Notes under the pieces: generated by a model
Databases searched by the model: none
Told to the model about the DNA's origin: nothing
Seen by the model: the letters and a program-made list of their open reading frames with translations, nothing else
Shown: in pieces, positions 37,560-45,772 of the stretch
Layout: each line of letters begins with the position of its first letter
How positions within the stretch are numbered: the first letter of the stretch is position 1
Made by a program: the position numbers and the translations under genes
Source of the DNA: Pectobacterium zantedeschiae
GTDB lineage: Bacteria; Pseudomonadota; Gammaproteobacteria; Enterobacterales; Enterobacteriaceae
Assembly: GCF_004137795.1 (NCBI RefSeq)
Contig: NZ_NWTM01000001.1
Coordinates: forward strand, 1,911,229 to 1,975,228
Reading direction: 5' to 3'
Length of the DNA: 64,000 bases

Positions 37560-37643
37560 GGGTTTGGGTTTGGGTTTGGGTTTGGGTTTGGGTTTGGGTT
37601 TGGGTTTGGGTTTGGGTTTGGGTTTGGGTTTGGGTTTGGGTTT
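37560..37643 (+). repeat. (GGGTTT)14 microsatellite
   Basis: Fourteen uninterrupted copies of the hexamer GGGTTT, 84 bp. Every run of three G on the + strand is spaced by three T, an arrangement able to form G-quadruplexes. The tract lies in the non-coding space between two divergent genes. Confidence 0.98.
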
Positions 37644-37932
37644 AACGATATTAGTTCAAAGCTGAGTTGTCAGTATTATTATTTATAAAACAATAAGATA
37701 TAGCAGCCTGCTTTATGAAAAAGCGGGAACGTTAGAGATTAATAGGCTAGGTCTCCAGCAGGATCGTGAACTCTGCTCAGTAAACAGGTAAGTTTTGCAG
37801 TCAGTGTAAAGTCTTGCCATGTCTACATCTATGTGGCTGTTGTTCACATGTTAACGCAATAACGCAACAGTACCCGGAGGCCTCGCATTAGTCCGTCTTA
37901 AGAATTAACTGCCGACTTTGCGCATTTAGCTG

Positions 37933-37969
37933 TTAGCCAATGGTTTTATCGGTTAAAACCAATGGACTA
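37933..37969. promoter_or_regulatory. Imperfect palindrome upstream of the TerB operon
   Basis: TTAGCCAATGGTTTT and AAAACCAATGGACTAA form a nearly complementary pair around a 7-base centre. It lies about 130 bp before the first gene of the TerB-ATPase-helicase operon and may be an operator. Confidence 0.45.
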
Positions 37970-38097
37970 AATTTGGTCATGTTTTGATTTTAAACTTCGC
38001 AATACAGAAGTATTATTTTAGGATTAATCCACTTCCCCCTATTTTCCCTCGCCATTTTTTCGGCGTATGAGAAAAGTCATTCTTAAGGTTATTACCC

Positions 38098-40407
38098 ATG
38101 GAGCTATGGATATTTATAGCGGCGATTTATGTAATTTATCTATTGTTTTTCAAAAAGAAAAAATATAAATCTGCAGATTCTTATCCTTCCAAAATCGTGA
38201 AAGCGCCACCTAAAGAATGGCTTGCTGACATCAAGAAAAAAGAGGCTGTTGTGAGAAACGATGACAGTGAAGATGATGATCTGGCAACTTTTACACTGGG
38301 CGGTCGTAATGTCGAATACAGAATAACAACGACTCAACGTCAGAATACCTCAAAAACTACTACTGGTACTTTGGCTCGATGGGTATTGCCGGGTGATGTG
38401 GCCACTGTGGGTGATGTGGAGATTACCGGTGGTTACTTTTATTTCGGTCAGCGGATGAAGCCCGCTAGGCAGAGCTTAAGCGGCTATTATGATGATGGCA
38501 CTGAGGCATCATTAATTGACGACACGCTCAATATTCGCAACAAACCTTATCTTTATGAAGATAGTTCATTGGGATACTGGCCCAGCTATTCCTCGCTTTC
38601 AGCTGATGCGCGCGGCGCGTATCTAAACTGGCTTGCCAGTGATAGGTCCGACGCGTCATGCCCTGTAGGTTACGTATTTATCTATCTGTATGGGCTGGAA
38701 AGAAAGGCACTTGTTGATTGCCGAGATGGTAATACACCTGACGCAGAGTTCCGTACTCTATTTAATGAAATCTGCCGGTTAAGATCGGTATTCATTGAGA
38801 ACCGCTCTTTCCGGAATTACTCGTCCCAGTTACTGGAAGCAATGTCTATTCTGCGCCCAGATGTTGATCTGGTTGCCGATCTTGGCCGTGATTCGAGTTT
38901 CAGCAATGGTATGCTGTTTAAGCTAGCGCTGGCAAAGGCTGTGGATGCTGGAGTTCCTGTGTCAGCCGATCTGGCGCTGACGTGGGTAACAAATCACACG
39001 GAGTATGCGTTACGAACTCCCGCCCGCCGCTGTGCGAAAGAATTCGCTGCGCTTTTCAAACGGCGCTATACCCTCAAGTACGGTGAGGGTATGGTTGTCA
39101 AACCGAATAAAACGCGACTGCGTCTGGATTACAACCCTGCAAGTCCCAGCTTGCGCGGCGTTCGCCTTCCTGTTCCAGACTTGCCTGACCCTAGTGCATT
39201 GAAGGGACCAGTCCAGAAAATCATGACGCTTGCAGAGATCTGTACAGATGAACTGGATGCTTACAGCCGCTATCTTGGCAGGAAAGGTACGTCAGAGAAT
39301 GATACTGCGGCAATCATGTTGCTGCCTATGGAAATCATCAATGAAAGCGCAGGAAAAGTTTTAAATACATTCAAACGCTGGGCTGATGAAGTGATAGCGA
39401 GTCACAAGGGGTTAACCACCGTTGCTGACTTCTGGGCACATATGGGAGCCACTTGCCCGGCGAAAATCAATAAAAAAGAGGCCGACCTGATGCAGGCCTT
39501 TGCACTGAAAATGGGCTACTGCCTGGCACCTGATCCGCTTTACCACCATGTGAAAGCAGAAGCTGACGGCGCACTGATTTTATTTGCCGCTGGTGAGGGA
39601 GCGCGCTTACCGCCATCTCCGGCGTTTATTTCAGCGGTGATGACACTAAGGCTGGGGTCAATGGTGGCCTTAACCGACAATAGCCTTGATCAGGCCGAGC
39701 GGAAAGTGCTGGAAAATGCTATCGACCATAATTCTGGCTTTAGCGAAGATGAAAAACGCTCCTTACATGCGTATTTGACGTGGCAACTTCATACCCCAGC
39801 CAACATGGCAGGCATGAAAAATAGAATAGCGCTGTTGAGTGCGATGGAAAAATCAGCAGTAGGTAAGGTTATCGTGGGAGTAGCCTGCTCAGATGGCAGA
39901 ATTGAGCCTGCCGAAATCAAACAGCTAGAAAAAATTTATTCAGGCCTAGGACTGGATCCTTCCACTATCTCCGGCAACATCCATCAGCATTCTACGGCAG
40001 AGGTTACCCCGCTGTCGTCTGCATCAGCGAGTCTTGGGGCCGCTGAGTTCACGCTGGACGCCAGCGTGCTGGCTCACCATGAGTCAGCCACAGACGATGT
40101 CCGTAAATTACTTAGCGCAATTTTCACCGAGGACGAACCGGAATTGCGCGAGAGCACTCCCGCAGCCGGGGCGCATGATAGTGGCCTTGATAATGCACAT
40201 AGCCAGCTTTACCACAGGCTTTTGGAAAAGGAACAGTGGCCCCGGAAAGAGGTGTCGGAACTATGCGAGAATTTTAATTTGATGCTCAGCGGTGCTCTTG
40301 AGGTTATTAATGACTGGTCCTATGCAGTGGTTGATGCACCAGTGCTGGATGATGACGATGATGATATCTGGGTAGACCTGGAAATTGCCAAAGAATTAGA
40401 GGGATAG
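38098..40407 (+). CDS. TerB-N/TerB-C membrane protein (candidate defence operon, gene 1)
   Basis: 769 residues. A single N-terminal membrane helix (MELWIFIAAIYVIYLLFF) is followed by a basic stretch and a TerB_N-like region (about residues 110-280: GYWPSYSSLSADARGAYLNWLASD, VGYVFIYLYGLERKAL). A TerB-like helical domain lies near residues 515-620 (LTDNSLDQAERKVLENAI, VACSDGRIEPAEIKQLEKIY) and a TerB_C-like end near 660-769 with a very acidic DDDDDD stretch. TerB domains bind metals and occur in phage-defence and stress contexts. The next two genes are 3 bp away and overlapping, so the three form one operon. Assignment rests on recognised sequence patterns. Confidence 0.85.
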   Translation: MELWIFIAAIYVIYLLFFKKKKYKSADSYPSKIVKAPPKEWLADIKKKEAVVRNDDSEDDDLATFTLGGRNVEYRITTTQRQNTSKTTTGTLARWVLPGDVATVGDVEITGGYFYFGQRMKPARQSLSGYYDDGTEASLIDDTLNIRNKPYLYEDSSLGYWPSYSSLSADARGAYLNWLASDRSDASCPVGYVFIYLYGLERKALVDCRDGNTPDAEFRTLFNEICRLRSVFIENRSFRNYSSQLLEAMSILRPDVDLVADLGRDSSFSNGMLFKLALAKAVDAGVPVSADLALTWVTNHTEYALRTPARRCAKEFAALFKRRYTLKYGEGMVVKPNKTRLRLDYNPASPSLRGVRLPVPDLPDPSALKGPVQKIMTLAEICTDELDAYSRYLGRKGTSENDTAAIMLLPMEIINESAGKVLNTFKRWADEVIASHKGLTTVADFWAHMGATCPAKINKKEADLMQAFALKMGYCLAPDPLYHHVKAEADGALILFAAGEGARLPPSPAFISAVMTLRLGSMVALTDNSLDQAERKVLENAIDHNSGFSEDEKRSLHAYLTWQLHTPANMAGMKNRIALLSAMEKSAVGKVIVGVACSDGRIEPAEIKQLEKIYSGLGLDPSTISGNIHQHSTAEVTPLSSASASLGAAEFTLDASVLAHHESATDDVRKLLSAIFTEDEPELRESTPAAGAHDSGLDNAHSQLYHRLLEKEQWPRKEVSELCENFNLMLSGALEVINDWSYAVVDAPVLDDDDDDIWVDLEIAKELEG

Positions 40408-40410
40408 TTA

Positions 40411-41727
40411 ATGTCTGTGACACGCATAAGAGTTAAAGAACGGGATGCTATTATCCAATCACTGAAGTCTGGTGTAACGCCAAGAATAGGCATTCAGCAC
40501 ATCCAGGTGGGCCGGATGAATGAGATAACGGCTCTCCATCAGGATATTGAGCGGATCGCGGACGGCGGCGCGAGCTTCAGACTTATCATCGGTGAATACG
40601 GATCAGGCAAAACGTTCTTTCTGAGCGTTGTACGTTCTATTGCGCTGGAAAAAAAGCTGGTAACAGTCAGTGCCGATCTTTCCCCCGACAGGCGCATTCA
40701 CTCATCGGGAGGTCAGGCGCGCAATCTCTACTCAGAGCTTATGAAGAACATGTCCACCCGCAACAAACCTGATGGTAATGCGTTACTCAGTGTTGTGGAG
40801 CGGTTCGTCACGGAGGCAAGGAAGGAGGCTGATGCGGATGGCACTACAGTCTCGTCGGTTATTCACCAACGCCTGGCTGCTCTGTCCGACATGGTGGGGG
40901 GATATGACTTTGCTAAAGTCATCGATGCATTCTGGCACGGACATGAACAGGATAACGAGACGTTAAAATCCAATGCCATTCGCTGGCTGCGGGGCGAATA
41001 CACCACAAAAACCGATGCCCGAAACGATCTCGACGTCCGGACTATTATTTCCGACGCCTCGTTTTACGATTCATTGAAGCTGGTAAGCCTGTTTGTTCGT
41101 CAGGCAGGCTATGCAGGGTTACTGGTCAGCCTCGACGAGATGGTAAACCTTTATAAGCTGAACAACACTCAGGCGAGGACTGCAAACTATGAACAGATCC
41201 TGCGGATCCTGAATGACTGTCTGCAGGGTTCTGCCGAGAATATTGGTTTTGTTCTTGGAGGCACGCCCGAGTTCCTGTTTGATCCGCGTAAAGGGCTCTA
41301 CAGCTATGAGGCGTTGCAATCGCGTCTGGCGGAAAATCGGTTCGCTCAGAAAGCAGGAGTGATTGACTACTCGTCACCTACGCTACATCTTGCCAGCCTC
41401 ACCCCAGAGGAATTGTATATTTTACTGAAAAATCTTCGCCATGTTTATGCAGGCGGAGAGCCAGAAAAGTATCTGGTATCAGATGATGCACTTACCGGTT
41501 TTCTGCACCACTGCAGTAAAACCATCGGAGATGCTTACTTCCGTACCCCCCGAAACACCATCAAAGGTTTCCTGGATATGCTGGCCGTGCTGGAACAAAA
41601 CAGTACGATAAGCTGGCAGACGCTAATCTCGGGTGTGGCGATTGAAGATGACAGGCCCAGCGACATGGATGAGACCATTGCGCAGGAAGAAGAGGATGAT
41701 AACGGCCTGGCAAACTTCAAATTATGA
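40411..41727 (+). CDS. BrxD-like P-loop ATPase (DUF2791 family; gene 2)
   Basis: 438 residues. The N-terminus MSVTRIRVKERDAIIQSLKSG and GIQHIQVGRMNEITALHQDIE match the DUF2791/BrxD family. Walker A is LIIGEYGSGKTFFLS near residue 60 and Walker B LLVSLDEMVNL near 240. GGTPEFLFDPRKGLYSYEAL and a C-terminal segment RTPRNTIKGFLDMLAVLEQN are family features. BrxD is a component of type 2 BREX, where it occurs with helicase BrxHI, as here. No other BREX gene (pglX, pglZ, pglW) is present. It starts 3 bp after gene 1 and overlaps gene 3. Confidence 0.85.
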   Translation: MSVTRIRVKERDAIIQSLKSGVTPRIGIQHIQVGRMNEITALHQDIERIADGGASFRLIIGEYGSGKTFFLSVVRSIALEKKLVTVSADLSPDRRIHSSGGQARNLYSELMKNMSTRNKPDGNALLSVVERFVTEARKEADADGTTVSSVIHQRLAALSDMVGGYDFAKVIDAFWHGHEQDNETLKSNAIRWLRGEYTTKTDARNDLDVRTIISDASFYDSLKLVSLFVRQAGYAGLLVSLDEMVNLYKLNNTQARTANYEQILRILNDCLQGSAENIGFVLGGTPEFLFDPRKGLYSYEALQSRLAENRFAQKAGVIDYSSPTLHLASLTPEELYILLKNLRHVYAGGEPEKYLVSDDALTGFLHHCSKTIGDAYFRTPRNTIKGFLDMLAVLEQNSTISWQTLISGVAIEDDRPSDMDETIAQEEEDDNGLANFKL

Positions 41728-43922
41728 GCAGCGCATACGATAGTCTCGATCCCCGCGTCCGTAAGTGGGTTTATAAGCAGGGCTGGTCTGCATTAAGGCC
41801 CCTGCAAGAGAGCGCTATCCCGGTAGTTTTAGCCCGTGACCAAGACGTGCTAATCAGTGCAGGTACGGCAGCGGGTAAAACAGAGGCTTTCTTTCTGCCT
41901 GCCTGTTCAGCGATTGCAGATATCACAAGTGGATTTGGTATTATCTATATCAGCCCGCTTAAGGCGCTGATTAACGACCAGCATCGACGTCTTGAGAGCC
42001 TTGGCGAAGCGCTGGATATGCCGGTGACACCATGGCACGGTGATGTACCGCAAAGCAAAAAGAAGAAAATACGGACTGGCCCAGCAGGCATCCTTCTTAT
42101 CACGCCAGAATCACTTGAGTCTTTACTCATAAATTCATCGGGTTGGATTAAACAGGCTTTTTCGCCAGTAGCCTACATTGTTATTGATGAGTTTCATGCC
42201 TTTATTGGTACTGAGCGCGGCATGCAGTTGCTCTCCCTTCTCAACAGAATTGATCATGTACTGGGCCGTCATGCGAATCCGGTTCCCCGCGTTGCGTTGA
42301 GCGCTACGTTAGGAGAACTGGATAAAGTGCCTGAACTGTTGCGTCCGGATCAGCGATTGCCCTGCGAAATTGTGACAGACAGCAATAGCACAGCCACACT
42401 GCAAGTGCAGGTTAAAGGCTATCTGATACAGGTGACCGAAAAAGGAGAAGAGCCACAAAGCTCAGCAGAAAAACACGTCTGCGCTGACATTTTCAGACTC
42501 TGCCGTGGAGACTCCCATTTAGTTTTTGCAAACAGTCGAAAGCGCACTGAAAGCATTGCGGCGACGCTGAGCGACATGTGTGAGGAAAATGTTGTTCCCA
42601 ATGAATTCTTTCCCCATCACGGCTCCCTGTCTAGGGAATTACGCGAGACGCTCGAAGCCCGCCTACAGCAGGGTAATTTGCCTACAACAGCAGTCTGTAC
42701 CATGACGCTTGAGCTGGGTATTGATATCGGTAAGGTGCAGTCGGTTATACAGGTTACTCCTCCACATTCCGTCTCCAGCCTACGTCAGCGTATGGGCCGG
42801 TCAGGACGGCGAGATTCGCCATCGGTTCTGAGAATGCTTATCTCTGAGCAAGAACTTACCGCAACCAGCGACATGGTAGACCGCTTGCGGCTACAACTGG
42901 TTCAGTCGATGGCGATGATTAGATTGATGATCACTAATCGATGGTTCGAACCGGCTGATGCCTGCCAGATGCATTACTCCACGTTGCTGCACCAAATCCT
43001 TGCGATCACAGCGCAATGGGGCGGGGTTCGAGCCGATCAACTTTGGTCACAACTGTGCCAGACTGGCCCCTTCCGGAACATCGACTTAACTGATTTCAAA
43101 ACTCTGCTTCGGCATATGGGGGGATACGGTCTGCTGACACAACTTGCTAGCGGTGAAATGGTTATCGGGGCTGAGGGAGAGAAACTGACTAACCATTATA
43201 CGTTTTACGCCGTGTTCAATACTCCGGAAGAGTTCCGCATTGTCACAGGAAGCCGAACCCTTGGCACAGTACCAGTGGACTCTCCCCTTCTGCCTGACCA
43301 GCACATAATCTTCGGTGGACGCCGCTGGAAAGTAACAGAGATCGAGGTGGAAAAAAAAGTTATCTATGTCGAGGCGACCAAAGGCGGCCAGCCGCCACAG
43401 TTTAGTGGTGGGGGTATGTCTGTTCATGATGTTGTTCGCCAAGAGATGCTCACCATATACAGGGAGAATGATTATCGCATCGCGATAGGAAGTAAGAGCG
43501 TCGATTATGCCGATGCCACCGCCAGAAGCCTCTTTGCAGAAGGCTGTGACAGCTTTAAGCGTTTCAATCTGCAAAACTCCCATTTTATTTCTGACGGCCA
43601 GCGTAGTTATGTTCTCCCCTGGATGGGGGATAAAGTCGTTAATACAATAACGGCCTTACTCATGCGTAGCAGCTTTAAAGCCAGTTCATTTGCAGGTGTT
43701 ATAGAAATAGATGACGCAAGTGTACCCACTGTCCAACACGCGCTAAAAGAAATGCTATTGTCGGGCTTGCCTTCAGAATCAGAACTCGCTGCAGATGTTC
43801 CAGAAAAATATCTGGATAAATATGACGATTATCTGCCGGAGTCCCTGCTTGCGAAAGGATATGGAGCAAAGGCGTATGACATAGAAGGCGCGCAGATCTG
43901 GCTACAGAAAAGTATTCTATAA
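41724..43922 (+). CDS. Superfamily 2 helicase, BrxHI/Lhr-like (gene 3)
   Basis: 732 residues. Motif I is SAGTAAGKTEAFFLP (near residue 47), motif Ia YISPLKALINDQ, motif II VIDEFHAFIG (DEFH rather than DEAH), motif III ALSATLG, and motifs V/VI TMTLELGIDIG and QRMGRSGRRDSPS. The layout is Lhr-like. Together with the BrxD-like ATPase it reproduces the BrxD-BrxHI pair of type 2 BREX. The ATG overlaps the ATPase stop (ATGA), so translation is coupled. The C-terminal ~350 residues have no domain I recognise. Confidence 0.9.
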   Translation: MSSAYDSLDPRVRKWVYKQGWSALRPLQESAIPVVLARDQDVLISAGTAAGKTEAFFLPACSAIADITSGFGIIYISPLKALINDQHRRLESLGEALDMPVTPWHGDVPQSKKKKIRTGPAGILLITPESLESLLINSSGWIKQAFSPVAYIVIDEFHAFIGTERGMQLLSLLNRIDHVLGRHANPVPRVALSATLGELDKVPELLRPDQRLPCEIVTDSNSTATLQVQVKGYLIQVTEKGEEPQSSAEKHVCADIFRLCRGDSHLVFANSRKRTESIAATLSDMCEENVVPNEFFPHHGSLSRELRETLEARLQQGNLPTTAVCTMTLELGIDIGKVQSVIQVTPPHSVSSLRQRMGRSGRRDSPSVLRMLISEQELTATSDMVDRLRLQLVQSMAMIRLMITNRWFEPADACQMHYSTLLHQILAITAQWGGVRADQLWSQLCQTGPFRNIDLTDFKTLLRHMGGYGLLTQLASGEMVIGAEGEKLTNHYTFYAVFNTPEEFRIVTGSRTLGTVPVDSPLLPDQHIIFGGRRWKVTEIEVEKKVIYVEATKGGQPPQFSGGGMSVHDVVRQEMLTIYRENDYRIAIGSKSVDYADATARSLFAEGCDSFKRFNLQNSHFISDGQRSYVLPWMGDKVVNTITALLMRSSFKASSFAGVIEIDDASVPTVQHALKEMLLSGLPSESELAADVPEKYLDKYDDYLPESLLAKGYGAKAYDIEGAQIWLQKSIL

Positions 43923-43987
43923 CCTATTATCGTAATGAGGGTATAAAGAAATTATTTATACCTTTAATTATTTATACCCTAATCTTT

Positions 43988-44116
43988 TTACTTCCCTGTG
44001 GATTTACTAGGTTTTAGCTCCGAAGTATTACCGGAAGTATCCTTATTATCACGCCGACGTTTATCAGGTTTTCCTGTCGATTTAGCAATTGGTTTAGGAT
44101 CTGGTTTAAGAGCCAT
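43988..44116 (-). CDS. Possible 42-residue Lys/Pro-rich small protein
   Basis: The ORF MALKPDPKPIAKSTGKPDKR followed by RRDNKDTSGNTSELKPSKSTGK is very basic and has no hydrophobic part. An AAAGGA RBS lies 8 bp before the ATG. It is convergent with the helicase gene. Small size means it could be chance, but the composition and RBS make a real peptide plausible. Confidence 0.5.
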   Translation of the reverse strand: MALKPDPKPIAKSTGKPDKRRRDNKDTSGNTSELKPSKSTGK

Positions 44117-44300
44117 GATAGTTATCCTTTAGCGCTTTGAGAGGAAAGCCCTCTACATCGATATATGGGATGTAATGAAATCTTTCAATTGAGGTTAACT
44201 GCCTTCCAACTGTAAGCACACCAGTTTTAGTTCCATGCACTTTTTGAGATATCTGGTTTTTGATCTCCTCCCAATATCGGTGCCAGGATAAATCAGAGAT
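44106..44300 (-). pseudogene. C-terminal fragment of an unknown protein
   Basis: A 64-codon frame directly after an in-frame TAG reads like genuine protein (SDLSWHRYWEEIKNQISQK, GVLTVGRQLTSIERFHYIPYI, DVEGFPLKALKDNYHGS). There is no good start codon, so it looks like the 3' remainder of a lost gene. Its end overlaps the start of the Lys-rich ORF by 11 bp. Family unknown. Confidence 0.45.
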
Positions 44301-44589
44301 CTAGGAGAAGATCATTAATCTTGAATTATCTCAAATCCCGAATTTTTATTTTAGCGATTTACCTTAGTGCAAAAATAAAAACTATTTATGCTAAACGCTT
44401 TATTTAACCAGTAACTTGGGCATTGCAATGAATTTAATATTCATTTTTGGTCAAAAAAGACTTATATTTATAAACGGTATTTACATACATCGTTTTTGCA
44501 ACTTGCCGTCAGGACTCGTCCTGCGCAATGTATCGACTTACCAACTAAAATCATGAGCGGTCAAATTAATCTAAAAATTAGGATAAAAA

Positions 44590-45000
44590 ATGAGCTGGTT
44601 AGATGTGAAATGGTTTTTTGAGGACGCATATGATTCTATCACTGATGCTGTTAGCGATGGCGTCGATGCTGTAGCTGACTTTATTGATGAGAATCCTAAG
44701 ACCTCGATAGCAATTGGTGTAATAGCAGGTATTGCCACAGCGGGTGTAGCTGCACCGGCTATAGCCGCTTCCATAGGCGCAACTGGCGCGCTAGGAGCCA
44801 CTGCAGGAGGTACCGCAATAGCTAGCCTTGAAGGGGCTGCTTTATCAAGTGCATCTCTTGCTGCACTTGGTGGCGGCTCTATCGCAGCAGGCGGAGCTGG
44901 TATGGCAGGAGGAACTTGCGTGGTTGCAACAGGAGGAGGCATCGTTGCCGGTGGCGTATCAGCAGGCGGGGTTGCAACCACAAAGGCCCTTAAAAGCTGA
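44590..45000 (+). CDS. Small Gly/Ala-rich hydrophobic protein
   Basis: 136 residues. The N-terminal 45 residues are amphipathic and acidic (SWLDVKWFFEDAYDSITDAV, DGVDAVADFIDENPK); the rest is very rich in Gly, Ala and Ile/Val (SIAIGVIAGIATAGVAAPAI, LGGGSIAAGGAGMAGGTCVV), like membrane-inserting bacteriocins or the tail of the LRAT protein at 32614. The start is preceded by TTAGGAT, a fair RBS. A 19-bp hairpin follows. No immunity gene is evident. Function unknown; a membrane-active toxin or a defence effector are possibilities. Confidence 0.7.
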   Translation: MSWLDVKWFFEDAYDSITDAVSDGVDAVADFIDENPKTSIAIGVIAGIATAGVAAPAIAASIGATGALGATAGGTAIASLEGAALSSASLAALGGGSIAAGGAGMAGGTCVVATGGGIVAGGVSAGGVATTKALKS

Positions 45001-45008
45001 TTTGTAGT

Positions 45009-45052
45009 AATGTGGCAGCCCAAAATCTAATGTGATTTTGGGCTGCCACATT
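45009..45052 (+). terminator. 19-bp perfect hairpin after the Gly/Ala-rich gene
   Basis: AATGTGGCAGCCCAAAATC (45009-45027) and GATTTTGGGCTGCCACATT (45034-45052) are perfect reverse complements around a 6-base loop TAATGT. No T tract follows. The stem is far longer than an ordinary terminator, so an RNA-processing signal or small RNA is possible. Confidence 0.6.
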
Positions 45053-45666
45053 ACACGTTCCATATACCATAACGTTCGAACATAACATTGACAAGAATAT
45101 AAAAAGCCGACAAGCGCTGTTTCCGACATATCGGCGCATATAACATAATACTGCCTCCATTATCGCCTCAAACATCCTAAGTGAGATCACGTCCCGTAAC
45201 TGTCAAAACCCGCTTTTTCGTCAATGGAAAAACAGCCCGATCTGGGTGATAATTTTTAATAACCAACATGACTATGCACAAAAATGGATAGTCGGTTATT
45301 TCGTTGCTCAGAAAACGCCTGAAGTCGGTTGCCGACATAAAACTCGCTAAATAATGGTAAACGAATGAGTAGTTTATAGTTCGACCACGAGGTGTTGTGA
45401 TCGACCTCGGTCGATTAAAACAGGCTAATGTTAGTAACGTCTGCTTCGGGTAAGATCAGACTGTCATACTCTTTGGGAAAATTTCCACTAACAGAAGCAA
45501 GAGCAACTATTCTTCATTGGTGCCACTGTGCGGATCACCATATGCAGATAGGTCGCTCAAATCAGTTTTATGTAACCAGCTTCTATTGGTGGTCATTCTG
45601 GTGGTCTTGACAGGAAGGAAACTCTAGTTTAGCTTACTTATTAGCCAGTTACTGGCAAAGGCGATC
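45053..45666. other. Non-coding right end of the ICE
   Basis: About 610 bp with no supported gene; a 60-codon ORF at 45428 lacks an RBS and family features. The region next to attR would contain integrase or accessory protein sites. No named repeat was recognised. Confidence 0.5.
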
Positions 45667-45686
45667 CCAGTCAGAGGAGCCAAATT
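45667..45686 (+). repeat. attR direct repeat of the ICE
   Basis: Exact 20-bp copy of the tRNA-Asn 3' end (CCAGTCAGAGGAGCCAAATT). The rest of the tRNA is absent here, as expected on the far side of an integration. Confidence 0.9.
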
Positions 45687-45690
45687 TAGA

Positions 45691-45724
45691 AAATCCCGCT
45701 TAAGGAAACTTAAGCGGGATTTTT
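45691..45724 (+). terminator. Terminator, probably the original tRNA-Asn terminator displaced by the ICE
   Basis: A perfect 14-bp stem AAATCCCGCTTAAG/CTTAAGCGGGATTT with a GAAA tetraloop runs into TTTTG. It begins 4 bp after attR. No gene on the left in the + direction needs it, so it most likely ended the tRNA transcript before the ICE came in. Confidence 0.85.
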
Positions 45725-45772
45725 GCTTTTTAGTCATTCAGTATCTTCACGTGAAAGTATTCTCGGTACGCG

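Larger units (their letters stand above)
37331..38097. other. Intergenic region between ardC-like and terB-like genes
   Basis: 767 bp separate two divergent genes. Besides the (GGGTTT)14 repeat (37560-37643) and an imperfect palindrome (37933-37969), no ORF or known RNA was found. It should contain both promoters. Confidence 0.5.
6419..45686. mobile_element. ICE in tRNA-Asn, ICEKp/HPI-type backbone with defence cargo
   Basis: The element is bounded by 20-bp direct repeats and has an integrase 157 bp inside the left end. It carries a full set of type IV secretion genes (virB1 to virB11), a coupling protein and a MOBC relaxase, so it should be capable of self-transfer. Regulatory genes lie at the left; defence genes occupy one block before virB and one after mobC. 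The yersiniabactin locus known from HPI relatives is absent. An integrase stub at 35282-35455 and P2/IS30 debris at 14.4-18.3 kb show that the element grew by successive insertions. Confidence 0.92.

Noticed and set aside
37560..37643. The hexamer tract as a CRISPR array
   Set aside because: The units are six bases without spacers and no cas gene is present; it is a microsatellite.
38098..43922. A complete BREX system
   Set aside because: Only BrxD-like and BrxHI-like genes are present; no PglX methylase, PglZ or PglW gene occurs in the element.
45428..45610. 60-codon ORF near attR
   Set aside because: No RBS, no conserved pattern, and it lies in the non-coding right end.
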